From the NCBI GenBank assembly GCA_028095005.1, contig CM051460.1:290335074-290399073 (forward strand): a stretch of 64,000 nucleotides of DNA. The letters are read 5' to 3'. Below are positions 10,901 through 20,726 of the stretch, piece by piece; position 1 is the first letter of the stretch; the number at the start of each line of letters is the position of its first letter. The position numbers and the translations under genes are program-made. This stretch comes from Rhynchospora pubera (Eukaryota > Streptophyta > Magnoliopsida > Poales > Cyperaceae). The notes under the pieces are model-generated. The model did not search any database, was not told the origin of the DNA, and was given only the letters and a program-made list of their open reading frames with translations.

Positions 10901-11116
10901 GAATAAGCGATCGGAGAACATCGTATGCGTCGTTATCCCGACACAAATATAGAGACGCGTTATGTAATCTGTGTCCTCGCGACACAGATGTTTATTATTA
11001 GCGGCTAGAGTATCGGGGTCGCTTAGGTAGCGTCTTTAGGTGGACTTAGATAGCTTTTCGTGTCGGAATAGGGACGTCTTTTTGCGAAGCAAATAATTAA
11101 CATTCTAGTAGTGTAT

Positions 11117-11890
11117 CACCACTATGCATTGATAGTTGCATGCTTGCTAGTGGCATTTAACATGGTGCATTCCATAATAAAATTAATTGTACCATACTTG
11201 TGATCATTTATATTTCCCATTATATGTTTGTTATCCGGATTAAATTCAGTTGATAATTGAGTTTGTGATCGTAGTTCATATAACTAATACTTTACGAAAT
11301 TACTATCATTTCACCTTTGCGCACCCCCACCCCTCCCCTTCTTAAGCAACAGATAGCAAATGTGTTGTTCCTAATTTAACGATATATTGACATTGTTCTA
11401 TTGCCAGATGAACATAACTAATTTCAAAATATTTCACTAATTGCAATAAAACAAATATTTTATATAAGTTCACAACATATATTATACAAGTTAAATTATA
11501 GCTCTCAAAAAGAGTTTTGCGTCTCACTCTACCTCTAAAGGGCAAATTTCTGATTGCAAATTCTCTCTGTTTTTTATTCGTTTATTTTTTTTTTCTTTTT
11601 TTTTATACAGAAACAAGGGGTTCAACTTTCGTCCAGAACAAAAGAAACCTCCAATTAACCCAATATGTTTGAATCCGGGAAATCTTTGTACAAGTTTTAT
11701 GTATGCATAAATGGACCACACGTCTCAGCCGAGAATTCATTAAAACATTAGTAAGTAACGTAAAATATAATCCCACAGGAAATGTATTCCAACCAATTAA
11801 GTTGTTGAAAATAAAACGGACATATTGGCGGTTAATTATTCTCTTATAATTGCATTATGTTTCTGTTTCTCTCTCCTACTACTGTACTCT
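11117..11890. other. 3' part and 3' flank of the split cysteine-rich copy
   Basis: After the resumed host frame (stop at 11158-11160) no coding capacity is seen. At 11545-11690 the flank matches 2110-2270 downstream of the intact copy, and 11745-11830 (TAAAACATTAGTAAG... AATATAATCCCACAG) resembles 2560-2800 without the MITE found there. This marks the far edge of the tandem duplication. Confidence 0.55.
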
Positions 11891-11897
11891 ATACTCT

Positions 11898-12046
11898 ATG
11901 GCTCCGTTTGGATACCGTGTGGGAAGAAGGGAAGAAATTTGTTATAAACAATCTAAACTCTTCACAAAATTACATACTTTCCAATACTTTTTTTCACTTC
12001 TTTCCTTCTTTCCTTCTTTCCACACCTCATCCAAACGGAGCTTATA
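11898..12046. mobile_element. MITE, GTTTGGATC family, copy 3
   Basis: GCTCCGTTTGGATACC at the left and CATCCAAACGGAGC at the right, with the interior ATAAACAATCTAAACTC...CAAAATTACATACTTTCC matching copy 2 (7719-7872) in the same orientation. About 150 bp. Confidence 0.7.
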
Positions 12047-12057
12047 GTGAGCAAAAT

Positions 12058-12145
12058 AAATTGCTGGGAATCGAACCCATGTGGGCCATTAGAACAAAAT
12101 ACCACAAGATTTCGGCCACATAGCTGGTAGGGATGCTGGTACGGC
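12058..12145 (-). repeat. tRNA-like segment, possible SINE head
   Basis: On the minus strand this contains GGGTTCGATTCCC, a good RNA polymerase III B-box, preceded about 45 bases upstream by AGCTATGTGGCCG, a poor A-box. The cloverleaf does not close convincingly: the acceptor stem is not paired. I do not call it a functional tRNA. It could be a SINE head or a decayed tRNA. Confidence 0.25.
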
Positions 12146-12699
12146 ACTGGTTGAAAGTTGCACCTCCGCTGATTGCGCATGCATAGGTTTTTAATAATCG
12201 ATTCAATGATTTTAATCTTGATTTAGAGAGGAGAGGGAGAACATGGCAATTCAAATTTCTAGCTGTTTAATGAAAGTTCCGGCCTTCTTTAAAAATATTG
12301 TAATGCTAAAATATAGTCTATGAAAGCTATATATTTCTTCCCCCAATTTGTGTCACAGAAAAAATTAACAATAAAGGACGCCCTATACAAGGAATAAAGG
12401 AGTAAACAACCCATTATCTTCTTATTATTTTTGTGTGCTGTAATAAAGAAACTCTAAAAATTGATAAGAATTTTTTATTTTAAATCAAGAGTGGTACCTA
12501 ACGATTTTGGTACCAGTGCGTCAGGTTCTTTAGGGGTGATGATTAAGAGAGTGTTATAATAAACATTTTTTTTCGTCTTAATTAAAAGAGTGGTGAACAA
12601 TTCAAGCTCACTTATTTCAAAAAAAAAAAAATTAAATCAAGAGTGAGTCGCCAGTGTTAAGAATTACAATTACGAAAGTTCACCTGTTCACGGGCTGAA
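12146..12699. other. Intergenic, nothing recognised
   Basis: AT-rich DNA upstream of the RPL17 promoter. No coding frame or bounded repeat found. A SINE-like tail with a poly-A run ends at about 12630 (a GAACAATTCAAGCTCACTTATTT block), not well enough preserved to call. Confidence 0.35.
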
Positions 12700-12955
12700 T
12701 TAATTATCGGACTTAAGTAGCCCAATCGGTAGTCCACAAAGACAACCTGTAAATGGGCCTTAAAAGGTCCATTGGAGATATATTATCTGGCCCATATAAA
12801 TAATAATAAAACTATCAATTAACTCAGCCCAATTTATTTACTAGGGTTTAACTTTAGGGTTTCGTCCTTTATAAGATCACGCGCCTTCGTCTTGTCATTT
12901 CTTTGTCGCCGCCGCAGTCTCCCTCGACCTCGCGCTTCTCTTCAGGACTGCAACC
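12700..12955 (+). promoter_or_regulatory. RPL17 promoter and leader with TGGGCC-type motifs and telo-boxes
   Basis: Contains AATGGGCCTT at about 12752, CTGGCCCATATAAA at about 12788 and CAGCCCAA at about 12825, all variants of the TGGGC(C/T) site II motif. AGGGTTTAA and TAGGGTTTCG at about 12843-12862 are reverse telo-boxes (AAACCCTA). Plant ribosomal protein and other growth-related promoters typically combine site II motifs, bound by TCP factors, with a downstream telo-box, as here. The transcription start is probably at about 12870-12900, in the pyrimidine-rich leader before the ATG. Confidence 0.7.
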
Positions 12956-15173
12956 ATGGTTCGCTTCCCATTCTCTTCTCTCCCTCCTTGATTTCTCGAT
13001 CCATTTGTTTAATTCTATTCAATTCAATGGTTTGTGTTGATTGTCTCTTTTGTGGGTTTTCTCTCCTGGCAGGTGAAGTACTCCAGAGAGCCCGTCAACC
13101 CCACCAAGTGTAAGATCTCTCGTCATTCAGCTTGATTTATTGAATGTGTTGTGCATCTGATCTAATCGGATCCGACCGTTGTTGTTTCGTTCTTTCCATA
13201 GTTTTCATTTTTGCAGCTTTAACTGATTTGCGTTTTTCTCTTGTTTGGTGCAGCCGCCAAGTCTATGGGCCGCGACTTGAGGGTCCACTTCAAGGTTAGT
13301 AATTCTCAAATCTACTCAATTTAAGTACTCATCTTGTGATCATATTAGCTCAAATAGTTGTTAGGGATGGTATAACTTGATATAAATAGTAGTGTTTGCT
13401 GTTACATCACAATTGCCCTATGATTTGATATATCTAATTGGATGAACGGAACTAAATTGTATGCATTTCCTGAGTATTAGTTAAGTGAATGGTAGTAATT
13501 TGAGTGTTGATATACATGTTATTATAGTGTTTGGTGCTAAGGTTTTAAGTAATTCTCATATGAGTGTTGCTGTCAGTGTAGTTTTCATAGTTGTTTTGTA
13601 TTTGTATTTTAAGTTTTCTTTTGTAATTCTGTAACAACTAATCTGCAAAGAGTTTGCATCTTATAATTGTAGTTTTCCAGTCTGTAAATACTTGTGCTAG
13701 TTTCTTCAATGTGTAACCTAAAGTATAAAAGCAGGGTATTGTTTGTTTTTCCACTGAACAGTGCTCCCGTAAACTTTAGGGAAATTAATTCGATGTTATT
13801 GGGTGAACCATTTAGACCAATCAATGCTATCTGGTTCAGTAAACAGCGATACATGTAAACCTTTTTTTTTTTCTCTTAACATGGTTTTTGTTTGAAGTTT
13901 GGTGCTTATATTTGTAAAATTGGTATTATGTTTCTAGTGTATGTCCATTGTTATCACCATATTATGTTAGCGTTCTGGCTTTAACATTTGCATGTAATCT
14001 ATTTAAAGAATATTCATTCCTTTTATGAGTGTTTGAAGTTTAACAATTTGATAAAATCTCACCATTGTCTAATTGCATGTTTGGTCGAACATTTGTAACC
14101 TAAGGAAAAAAGCAGGGCTCTGTTTTTTATCAGTAGGCAGGGCTCTCGTCAAGCTTTAGGGAAAGAAAATCAATGTTATTGGGTGAACCTTTTGGTTAGA
14201 TATTTTCTATGGCAGGAGGTTCAGTAAACAATGATACATTTTGTTTCGTTTGTTTGCACTTTTTAGTGAAGATTGTTAGTATTAGCTTTTGGTTAGATAT
14301 TTTCTGTGCTTATCACAATGTATTTTTATTAGTCAACCATATGTTGCTTCGTCCTATCATGTCTTTATCTGCTTTGCTTCATTCTAACTCAATATACAAT
14401 AAGAAAACTAACTGTGATTTCCTTGCATTCTTTTTAATAGAACACAAGGGAGACAGCTTTTGCCATCAGGAGACTGCCGCTGGGTAAGGCCAAGCGCTAT
14501 CTTGAAGATGTGATAGCACACAAGCAAGCCATCCCCTTCCGCCGTTTCTGTGGTGGTGTTGGCCGCACTGCACAGGCCAAGAACCGTCACTCAAACGGTC
14601 AGGGTCGCTGGCCCGCCAAGTCAGCCCGCTTCATCCTTGACCTGCTCAAGAATGCCGAGAGCAATGCTGAGGTTAAGGGTCTTGATGTGGATAACCTCTA
14701 CATCTCTCACATTCAGGTCAATCAGGCCCAGAAACAGCGTCGCCGCACATACCGTGCACATGGACGTATCAATCGTAAGTTTTCTTCTTCACATTGTTTT
14801 ATAGCACTATTTTTCCTGGAAAGTATATTAAGCACAGCACTAGTTGTTCCATTGACACAGATGTCAGAAGAGTATTAATAAATGACCTTTCTGTTCCTTA
14901 ATTTGCAGCTTACATGTCTTCTCCATGCCACATTGAGTTGATATTGTCTGAGAAGGAAGAGGCCGTAAAGAAAGAGGTATGTTTTTTGACTTGTGTTGTT
15001 TTCAAGACTTAAAAAAAAAACTCTTAATTTTATAGTTAATAATTTCCTGGATGGTCTTTTAACATATATATTTGACATGAATATCAGTACTAATATTTGT
15101 TATATTGTTTTATTAACAGCCTGAGACCCAGATTGCTCCAAGGAAGGGAAAGGCTCAAGCACAAGTAGTTTAA
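12956..15173 (+). CDS. RPL17: 60S ribosomal protein L17 (uL22)
   Basis: Six coding exons: 12956-12958, 13073-13109, 13254-13294, 14441-14774, 14909-14976 and 15120-15173. They join in frame with GT-AG introns to 537 nt, or 178 residues, the usual plant L17 length. The product starts with the VKYSREPVNPTKSAKSMG segment after Met1, followed by DLRVHFKNTRETAFAIR, the YLEDVIAHKQAIPFRRFCGG region, and [20 protein letters not shown]. These are hallmark uL22 stretches lining the ribosomal exit tunnel. The first exon carries only the ATG, followed directly by an intron, which fixes the start. The C-terminal tail is lysine-rich and variable. Intron 3 is long (1.1 kb) and has an internal duplication. 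Cytosolic translation; probably one of several paralogues. Confidence 0.95.
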
Positions 15174-17187
15174 CCTTTGAGAGATTCATGAATGGTAGTA
15201 ATTTTTGAGTTTTTTGTTGGAAGTTTGAGACTGAGTTGGTATCTTTTTTGTCAAAAGACAGCTGAGCAGATATTTTGTATGTTTAGAAAATTTTTTTCTT
15301 TCGAGTTACAACTGGTGTGATACTATGTTTTTGCGGTGGTACTGCATTCTTGTCTTGATGAACTACTCTTGTTGCCACGGGTCACTGCCAGTACTTGAAT
15401 CTGAACCCTTGAGAAAATCAACTTGAACCCAATATGGCAGGTCAGAAGGTGCTGTCGCATTTGTTTCATTGTTATTTTTTGTGTTCTATTTACAGATTGA
15501 AGGGACAATATGAAAAGAATACTGTAGGAAACTTTGTTTTGAAAAAAAAACTTTAACGAAACAATGCGTTTGTTTTGTTAAAAGTTCTAAGAATAAAATT
15601 AACAGGCGTGTGCAACAGAAAATAGAACGGAATTGTCAGGTGCTCTGCTGTAGTTGCAGCTCTAATCAAATAGTCCTTTTTTGTTTGAATAACAACCTAC
15701 AAATTATTAGTTATACGTTCTTCCTTGCTGAGTGCTTCTTGAGATCAAAAGAATGCAAGGATGTAACTAATGTAAGGCAACACCTTTTGCATTGTAACCC
15801 TAGTGAAGCAAGACGATGGACCAGTTGGATCAGTTCCTAGGCCGTGCTGTCTGAAAATTTTTTATTTTATCATTTAACGAGATATAAAATGAAATTTAAA
15901 TTCAGCATAGTTTAAGACTTTTGGCTGGTTAAATTGGTTTGAGAAAAAGGATATTCTGCTTTTTATTTTCTTTTGTACGCTTAGGACTTAGAAGTTAGAT
16001 TCCCCATGGCTATTGTCCCTCTGTAATTTTATTTCGATACTTTAATAAATTTCTACCGACTTGATCTAGAAAAAGATGAATAGCTAGAACGTGCTTATTT
16101 CTGCTGTTGTATGTACAAACAATACCAGAAAAAAAGGTGTTCTATTTTAATATCAATGAGGAACAGTTTTTCAAATATCCATAACGCATTCGGATCGATG
16201 TATAAAATTTGCTTTTTCCTATTCTAGTATTTTTCGGGTTTCGGGTGGAAGCGGGGTCGTCTCCCACAATTCTTGGTTTAACTTATTTTTCCCCATTGTT
16301 TTTTGGAGCGACGTGTTATGCACAACTCTAGTACAATTAAACTCCATATTCCGATTTGTTGCTGATTTATAAGTTCTAATTTGTAATAAAAAATTAAAAA
16401 CTTTGCCAATGAAATAAAATCGTGGATTTGGATTTATTTCATAGTTGCCCCAACTCTGAGTGTTCTGTATCTGCCACAAAGGAACTTGAAATACTTTTGA
16501 GAGAGTCAAAGATGCCTGTCTATACAAAGAGTCAACAGTAAACCTCCCTGTCAAAAGCGACGTCTCAAGACTCTAATTCGTTTAAGCCACGCTACAATAC
16601 AGGTATCATACATCTTTCACTTGATGTGGATTGCTTTCTGGTGAGATTATTCCATACATCTTTCAATCCTTACAAGACAATTAAGTGATTATTCCACAGC
16701 CTAACATCTCTCATCTGTTTTGTTTTGTTGTGTATTTTCTTTCGACTTAAATTACGATGTAGAAAATTAGCTTACGAGTTACTATTTTGTTAAATTAAGT
16801 GTACTCGTGCTTATCGACTCAGCACCATCTTAATTAATTAATTTAACAGAATATTAAGATACGACGTTTTTTTTTTCAGCTGGCATTAAATTTTCACTGG
16901 TATTCTCCAGTAATTTCCCTAAAACTGAGGGTCTTACTAGTACTGAAAATAAAACAAAACTGAGACTTGAAATATACACAAACACAATACATCTAGAAAT
17001 TTCACATTGAACTATTTATTCCCTTTTTTTGGGGGAGCTAGAAAAGAAGCTATACCACTAACATCTTAACTCTGAGTAATATATATAAAAAGAATAAGCA
17101 CCTTCTTTTAACATATTGAATAATGGAAAACTAAATAAGTGTACTAAATAAAAAATAAATAAATGGACAAATATACATTTCGGATTC
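15174..17187. other. RPL17 3' region and intergenic DNA
   Basis: The RPL17 3' untranslated region probably occupies the first 200-400 bp. Short frames at 15610-15840 and 16219-16554 show no recognisable motif or codon pattern. The interval then leads into the 3' end of the first glycosyltransferase gene on the other strand, so the two genes are convergent. No bounded transposon was found. Confidence 0.4.
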
Positions 17188-19987
17188 TCAATGAATGCAT
17201 CTCCCTCCTTCAAACCTCCATTTGATCTTGTCAAGTTGTCTCTCCCACTGCGGGTGGGCTAGATAGCTCCTCCAGTCCTCTAAAATCCTTTTCAAATCAA
17301 ATAACTTGTTCTCTAAACCGATACAACATGTCATGTGGACTGTTGCAATCTTGCTCAAATCCCTTCCCAATTGGCAAAATCCACTGATGTGTGCAGTGTC
17401 GAGAAACTTCATACGAACACCAAATTTTTTAACAATTTCATGTTTGATTTCGTTGAACACAAATTGATCATGGTTTTCAGGAAACCGCTTTCTTGATTTG
17501 TGCCAATAGTCCATGATCTTTATGTTCTTCTTGCAAGACTTGAAGTATATGAAACCAGTGTTGGGGTAATTTCCGAGATCATCGGGGTTGCCAAAGTAAA
17601 AGTCACTCGACGTTGATATGTGAGGTGCTAGGGTTATATACTCAAACGGATCCCTAAGCCAGGCAATATCTACATCCTGTAACCACAAGCAAATAAACAA
17701 GAGGTAAGGAAATAAACATTTGCTCCAGACACAGACATAAATCTCATCCAATACCTACTACTATTTCGCACTATTTTAAATCATTTGTGCATATGTAGGA
17801 TAAGCCTTAGCAAGGAATGGTTGTAAATATCAAAATGTTAACCTATTCCAATCAGTAGAAAAGCTATATTTGTTGAATGTACTTCCTTTTTATGTGATAG
17901 CAAAGAAAAAGTTGCTCCAGACACAGACATAAAGCTATATTTGTTTACCTATTTCAAAGTAGACTATGAGTGAAAGGAGCAAATTAAAGTAAGCTGATCG
18001 AGTGTGTACATGGGAGGTATGAACCAATACTTAATAGCAACAGAACAAACTAATTCCTTTCATATGACATTTTTATGAACAAACAAATTGTTTGGCACAA
18101 TCAAGGTTCGTTTCAAAAATGAAAAAGAAAAATGAAAAAGAAAGGATTACCGTGAACAATAAGTTGTACCCAAGCTCTAGTATACGTTGTTGTAACTTGA
18201 GCTTGCTCCAAACCAAATCAAGATAAACATTTTTCATGTAACTCTGCTCCCCGGACAAGTCAAGTCCCTCTTGCTTCAGAAAATAACAATAAGGGTGCAA
18301 GGATTTGCATCTCTGGTACGCCTTAGCATCCAAGGCCACTACAAAAATGTGCTTTAAAAATCGCTCCATGTTTTCTCCAACCCGAAAGCTCTCGAAAAAT
18401 GAATCCAGAAGGGAGTTTGGTGCTGCCCATGCTTCATTCACTGAGGTCATGATGATAGTGTTGTCATCCAAGGCTGCCTTCCTTAACATGTCTTGTAGGT
18501 GTTGATCATCAGATGTCTGTTTTATGAAAATTTAAACATTCGTCTTAATTACTAAAAGAGATACCTTTTTGGTTTCACATATAATTATTGTTGTTATCAT
18601 TGATATGAAGAACAATCAAGGCATCTTTTTGTTTTTCCTTCAATGTTGATTAATTGCTTGAGTTGTGACATTGTGTTTCCTTTTTTTTTATTTTTAGATT
18701 TTTTTTTTTACAAAATAAAGAGTACATGCAGGGGAATAAAATTTTTGAGCGATTATACATGAAATTTTTATATTTCCTGACGACAATATTTATTGTAAAT
18801 TGTGTTTGCTCTGCACGGACATGGCTGACGATTCCTTTTTGAAATGTTGTATGTCCTAAAAAATAATTCATTTGTGCAGTGCTAATTAAAGATGAATACC
18901 GTTCACAAATCACAAGTAAAATAATCCAATTTTCCTTCCAAGTTTGACCTTACCAACCATACGGGGGGCTGCATTAATTGAACTCCAATAGTTGGCACTT
19001 GATGGCGACAACGAAATAATGAAGCGCAAAAAATGTGAACTAACTCACTATTGCACAAACAACAAAGGGACCAATGATAGTGGCTGTAATATAAAGATGC
19101 AAATAAATTCCATTGCCAAAAGTCCATGCAAGTGTGAAAGAATATCGATAGAAAAACAAAACAGCAAAAATTATTGCGTGATTTAAATGGTGCCACTGAA
19201 TCTAAACTTAAAAAGAACAATTGGTTTATAAAAGAGTATACTATACTAGTAGTTTTACAAATGTTTCAATACTTTTTTTTTACTCTCATGTTCCTCGAAG
19301 AATTAATTTCTTAAAGCAATGAAAAGGAAAACAAAAATTTGGGTACAGAAAACATAGAAGCCAACAAAAGTAACAATTAATGGGGCACATTTCACATTGC
19401 CTCTGTCAATCAATTAATAATATCTAATTAACCTTATCACTTTATCAGAAACATTGTCTCTAGCTTATACAGATGCAATGTGAGGCCTTTTCTCTAGCGA
19501 GAGTTATTCAATTCATACCATATAATATCCAATTGTTCTGTTCAATATTACCAGTGATCCATTTCTTTCTTTTTTTTTCATACAGATTGTGTTGACAATA
19601 TTACATCAAATTATTTTGTTTTTGGAAACTTTGGAAACAGAGATTGTGAGTACTTTTTAAAACAAATTACAAAAAAGTTCAAAACGGCAGTGAAGTCAAT
19701 ATAAACAAAATGAAAAGAATAGCACCAACCTGATTAGCATGTGGCTGCTTCTTAGGAGTTCTCTTATTAACAGCTCGAATAGAAGAAGTGTTGTTAACTT
19801 TGTTTTCAAAATTGGCATGGTCTGATGGAGCAGTAAATTGGCGCATAGTTTTCAAAGAAGAAATTTCCAATGGCTGCCTGGTATGCTGATTAGAGAAAAT
19901 GAAAACTAGGAAAATAGTGGCAGATGCCGCGCCTAGAACAAACGCCGATATTGGGCTTAGACCTCCCTTTCCTTTGCCTCCTATCAT
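17188..19987 (-). CDS. Golgi nucleotide-diphospho-sugar transferase (At4g15970-like), gene A
   Basis: Three exons on the minus strand: 19730-19987, 18151-18516 and 17188-17676, all phase 0, giving 370 residues. Residues 1-12 are cytosolic, about 13-31 form a membrane anchor (ISAFVLGAASATIFLVFIF), and a stem follows: type II topology typical of Golgi transferases. Exon 2 carries MTSVNEAWAAPNSLLDSFFESF and VALDAKAYQRC. Exon 3 opens with the D-x-D motif (Asp209-Val-Asp211), which binds nucleotide sugar and metal, followed by WLRDPFEY, SSDFYFGNPDDLGNYPNTGFIYFKS and HMTCCIG. This is the nucleotide-diphospho-sugar transferase family (Pfam Nucleotid_trans; in plants mostly CAZy GT77). The acceptor is unknown; cell-wall or glycoprotein arabinose/galactose transfer is possible by analogy. 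First of three tandem copies. Confidence 0.88.
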
Positions 19988-20718
19988 TCTTCCTTCTTTC
20001 CTTTTCTCTTTCTTTCAAGTTCTGGGTACTCTTACAGAGAATTAAATAGATGGTTGGAAATGTGACAAAAATAAAAGAGAGAGAGAGAGAGGGTTAGATA
20101 ATATGGAATGGGCTAATGGCACATCAGCGATGGAGATAGGAGGAAGTTTCAACCTAATCTGTAATTTTCAAACGAAAAGTAAACATCTATTTACTTGTTT
20201 AGTATTGCTTAAAAAAATGGAAGTCACTTGTACAGTTGTACCCGACAAAAAGAGGAGGTATTTTTTATAAATCTTTTTACGACAGTGATCTTTTTTTTTT
20301 TTTTTTTTTTTTTGGGGGGGGGGGGGGGTTATGCATGATATTTTTACACTCGTGGTCATACTTGAAATTAACCACAAAGGTTATAATAGCACATAGTTAA
20401 ATGTCGGATCTTGAAATGTTCGCAGTGAGTTTTTTAATGATAAATTCAAATTGAAGATGGTGTTGTTATGAGATGGAAAGCAACTGGACTTTTTAAATCC
20501 GCAAATAACTATGAACTATCAGTCGATTATTATTATATTAATTAATGCAGGAAAATTATATATTGGCTACCACTTTCTGGTGCATGTGGCCATGTGTGTT
20601 CTTTTATTTATGTAATTATGTCATAGGGTCAAACTTGAGATGCCTCATATTTAATTTTTTTGGAGTAGTTAGTGTATATTAAAACAAGTTCCAATAGCGG
20701 TTGAATTTCCTCAAGATC
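19988..20718. other. Gene A promoter region and intergenic DNA
   Basis: Contains an (AG)n tract at about 20078-20091 and a homopolymer junction of T (20291-20313) followed by G (20314-20328). Otherwise AT-rich, with no bounded repeat or coding frame. It ends at the hAT insertion. Confidence 0.4.
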
Positions 20719-20726
20719 TGCACCGT
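20719..20726. repeat. hAT target-site duplication, left (TGCACCGT)
   Basis: TGCACCGT here and again at 25435-25442, bracketing the element. Eight bases is the diagnostic hAT length. Confidence 0.85.

Larger units (their letters stand above)
5328..11113. mobile_element. CACTA (EnSpm-type) DNA transposon, 5786 bp, with nested elements
   Basis: Begins CACTACTAGAAT and ends with the perfect inverse ATTCTAGTAGTG, a 12-bp terminal inverted repeat beginning CACTA. It is flanked by the 3-bp duplication TAT. Subterminal zones are rich in GTCGG/CCGAC and GTCGCT/AGCGAC words: left end 5345-5560, right end 10660-11060. I find no intact transposase. Some exon-like pieces with plausible splice sites lie at 9430-10400, but I cannot assign them. 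The interior holds an AGTACCGG hairpin block (5660-6965), a MITE at 7719-7872, a palindromic MITE at 8230-8645 and a partial one at 8651-8800. Probably non-autonomous and moved by a related element elsewhere. The exact duplication and ends suggest a fairly recent insertion. Confidence 0.85.
5192..11160 (+). pseudogene. Small secreted cysteine-rich protein, copy 2, split by a CACTA transposon
   Basis: Starts at the ATG that aligns with MATKSAA of the intact copy. Residues 1-26 are a signal peptide, followed by Cys27, Cys33 and Cys37. The frame is interrupted after the first base of codon 46 by the CACTA element at 5328-11113. The present open frame simply reads on into the transposon to 5461, giving a 90-residue chimera. 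After the element the host frame resumes at 11117 (codons for Pro-Leu-Cys-Ile-Asp), resembling the SSCVDEAVAG part of the intact paralogue, and meets a stop at 11158-11160. The pre-insertion frame would thus have been about 60 codons, shorter than the 98-residue sister, so it may already have been decaying. Confidence 0.7.

Noticed and set aside
12058..12145. Functional tRNA gene on the minus strand
   Set aside because: Only the B-box is good; the acceptor and anticodon arms do not pair, so it is kept only as a low-confidence tRNA-like segment.
15610..15840. 76-residue open frame downstream of RPL17
   Set aside because: No motif, no promoter or conserved context; chance frame in the 3' flank.
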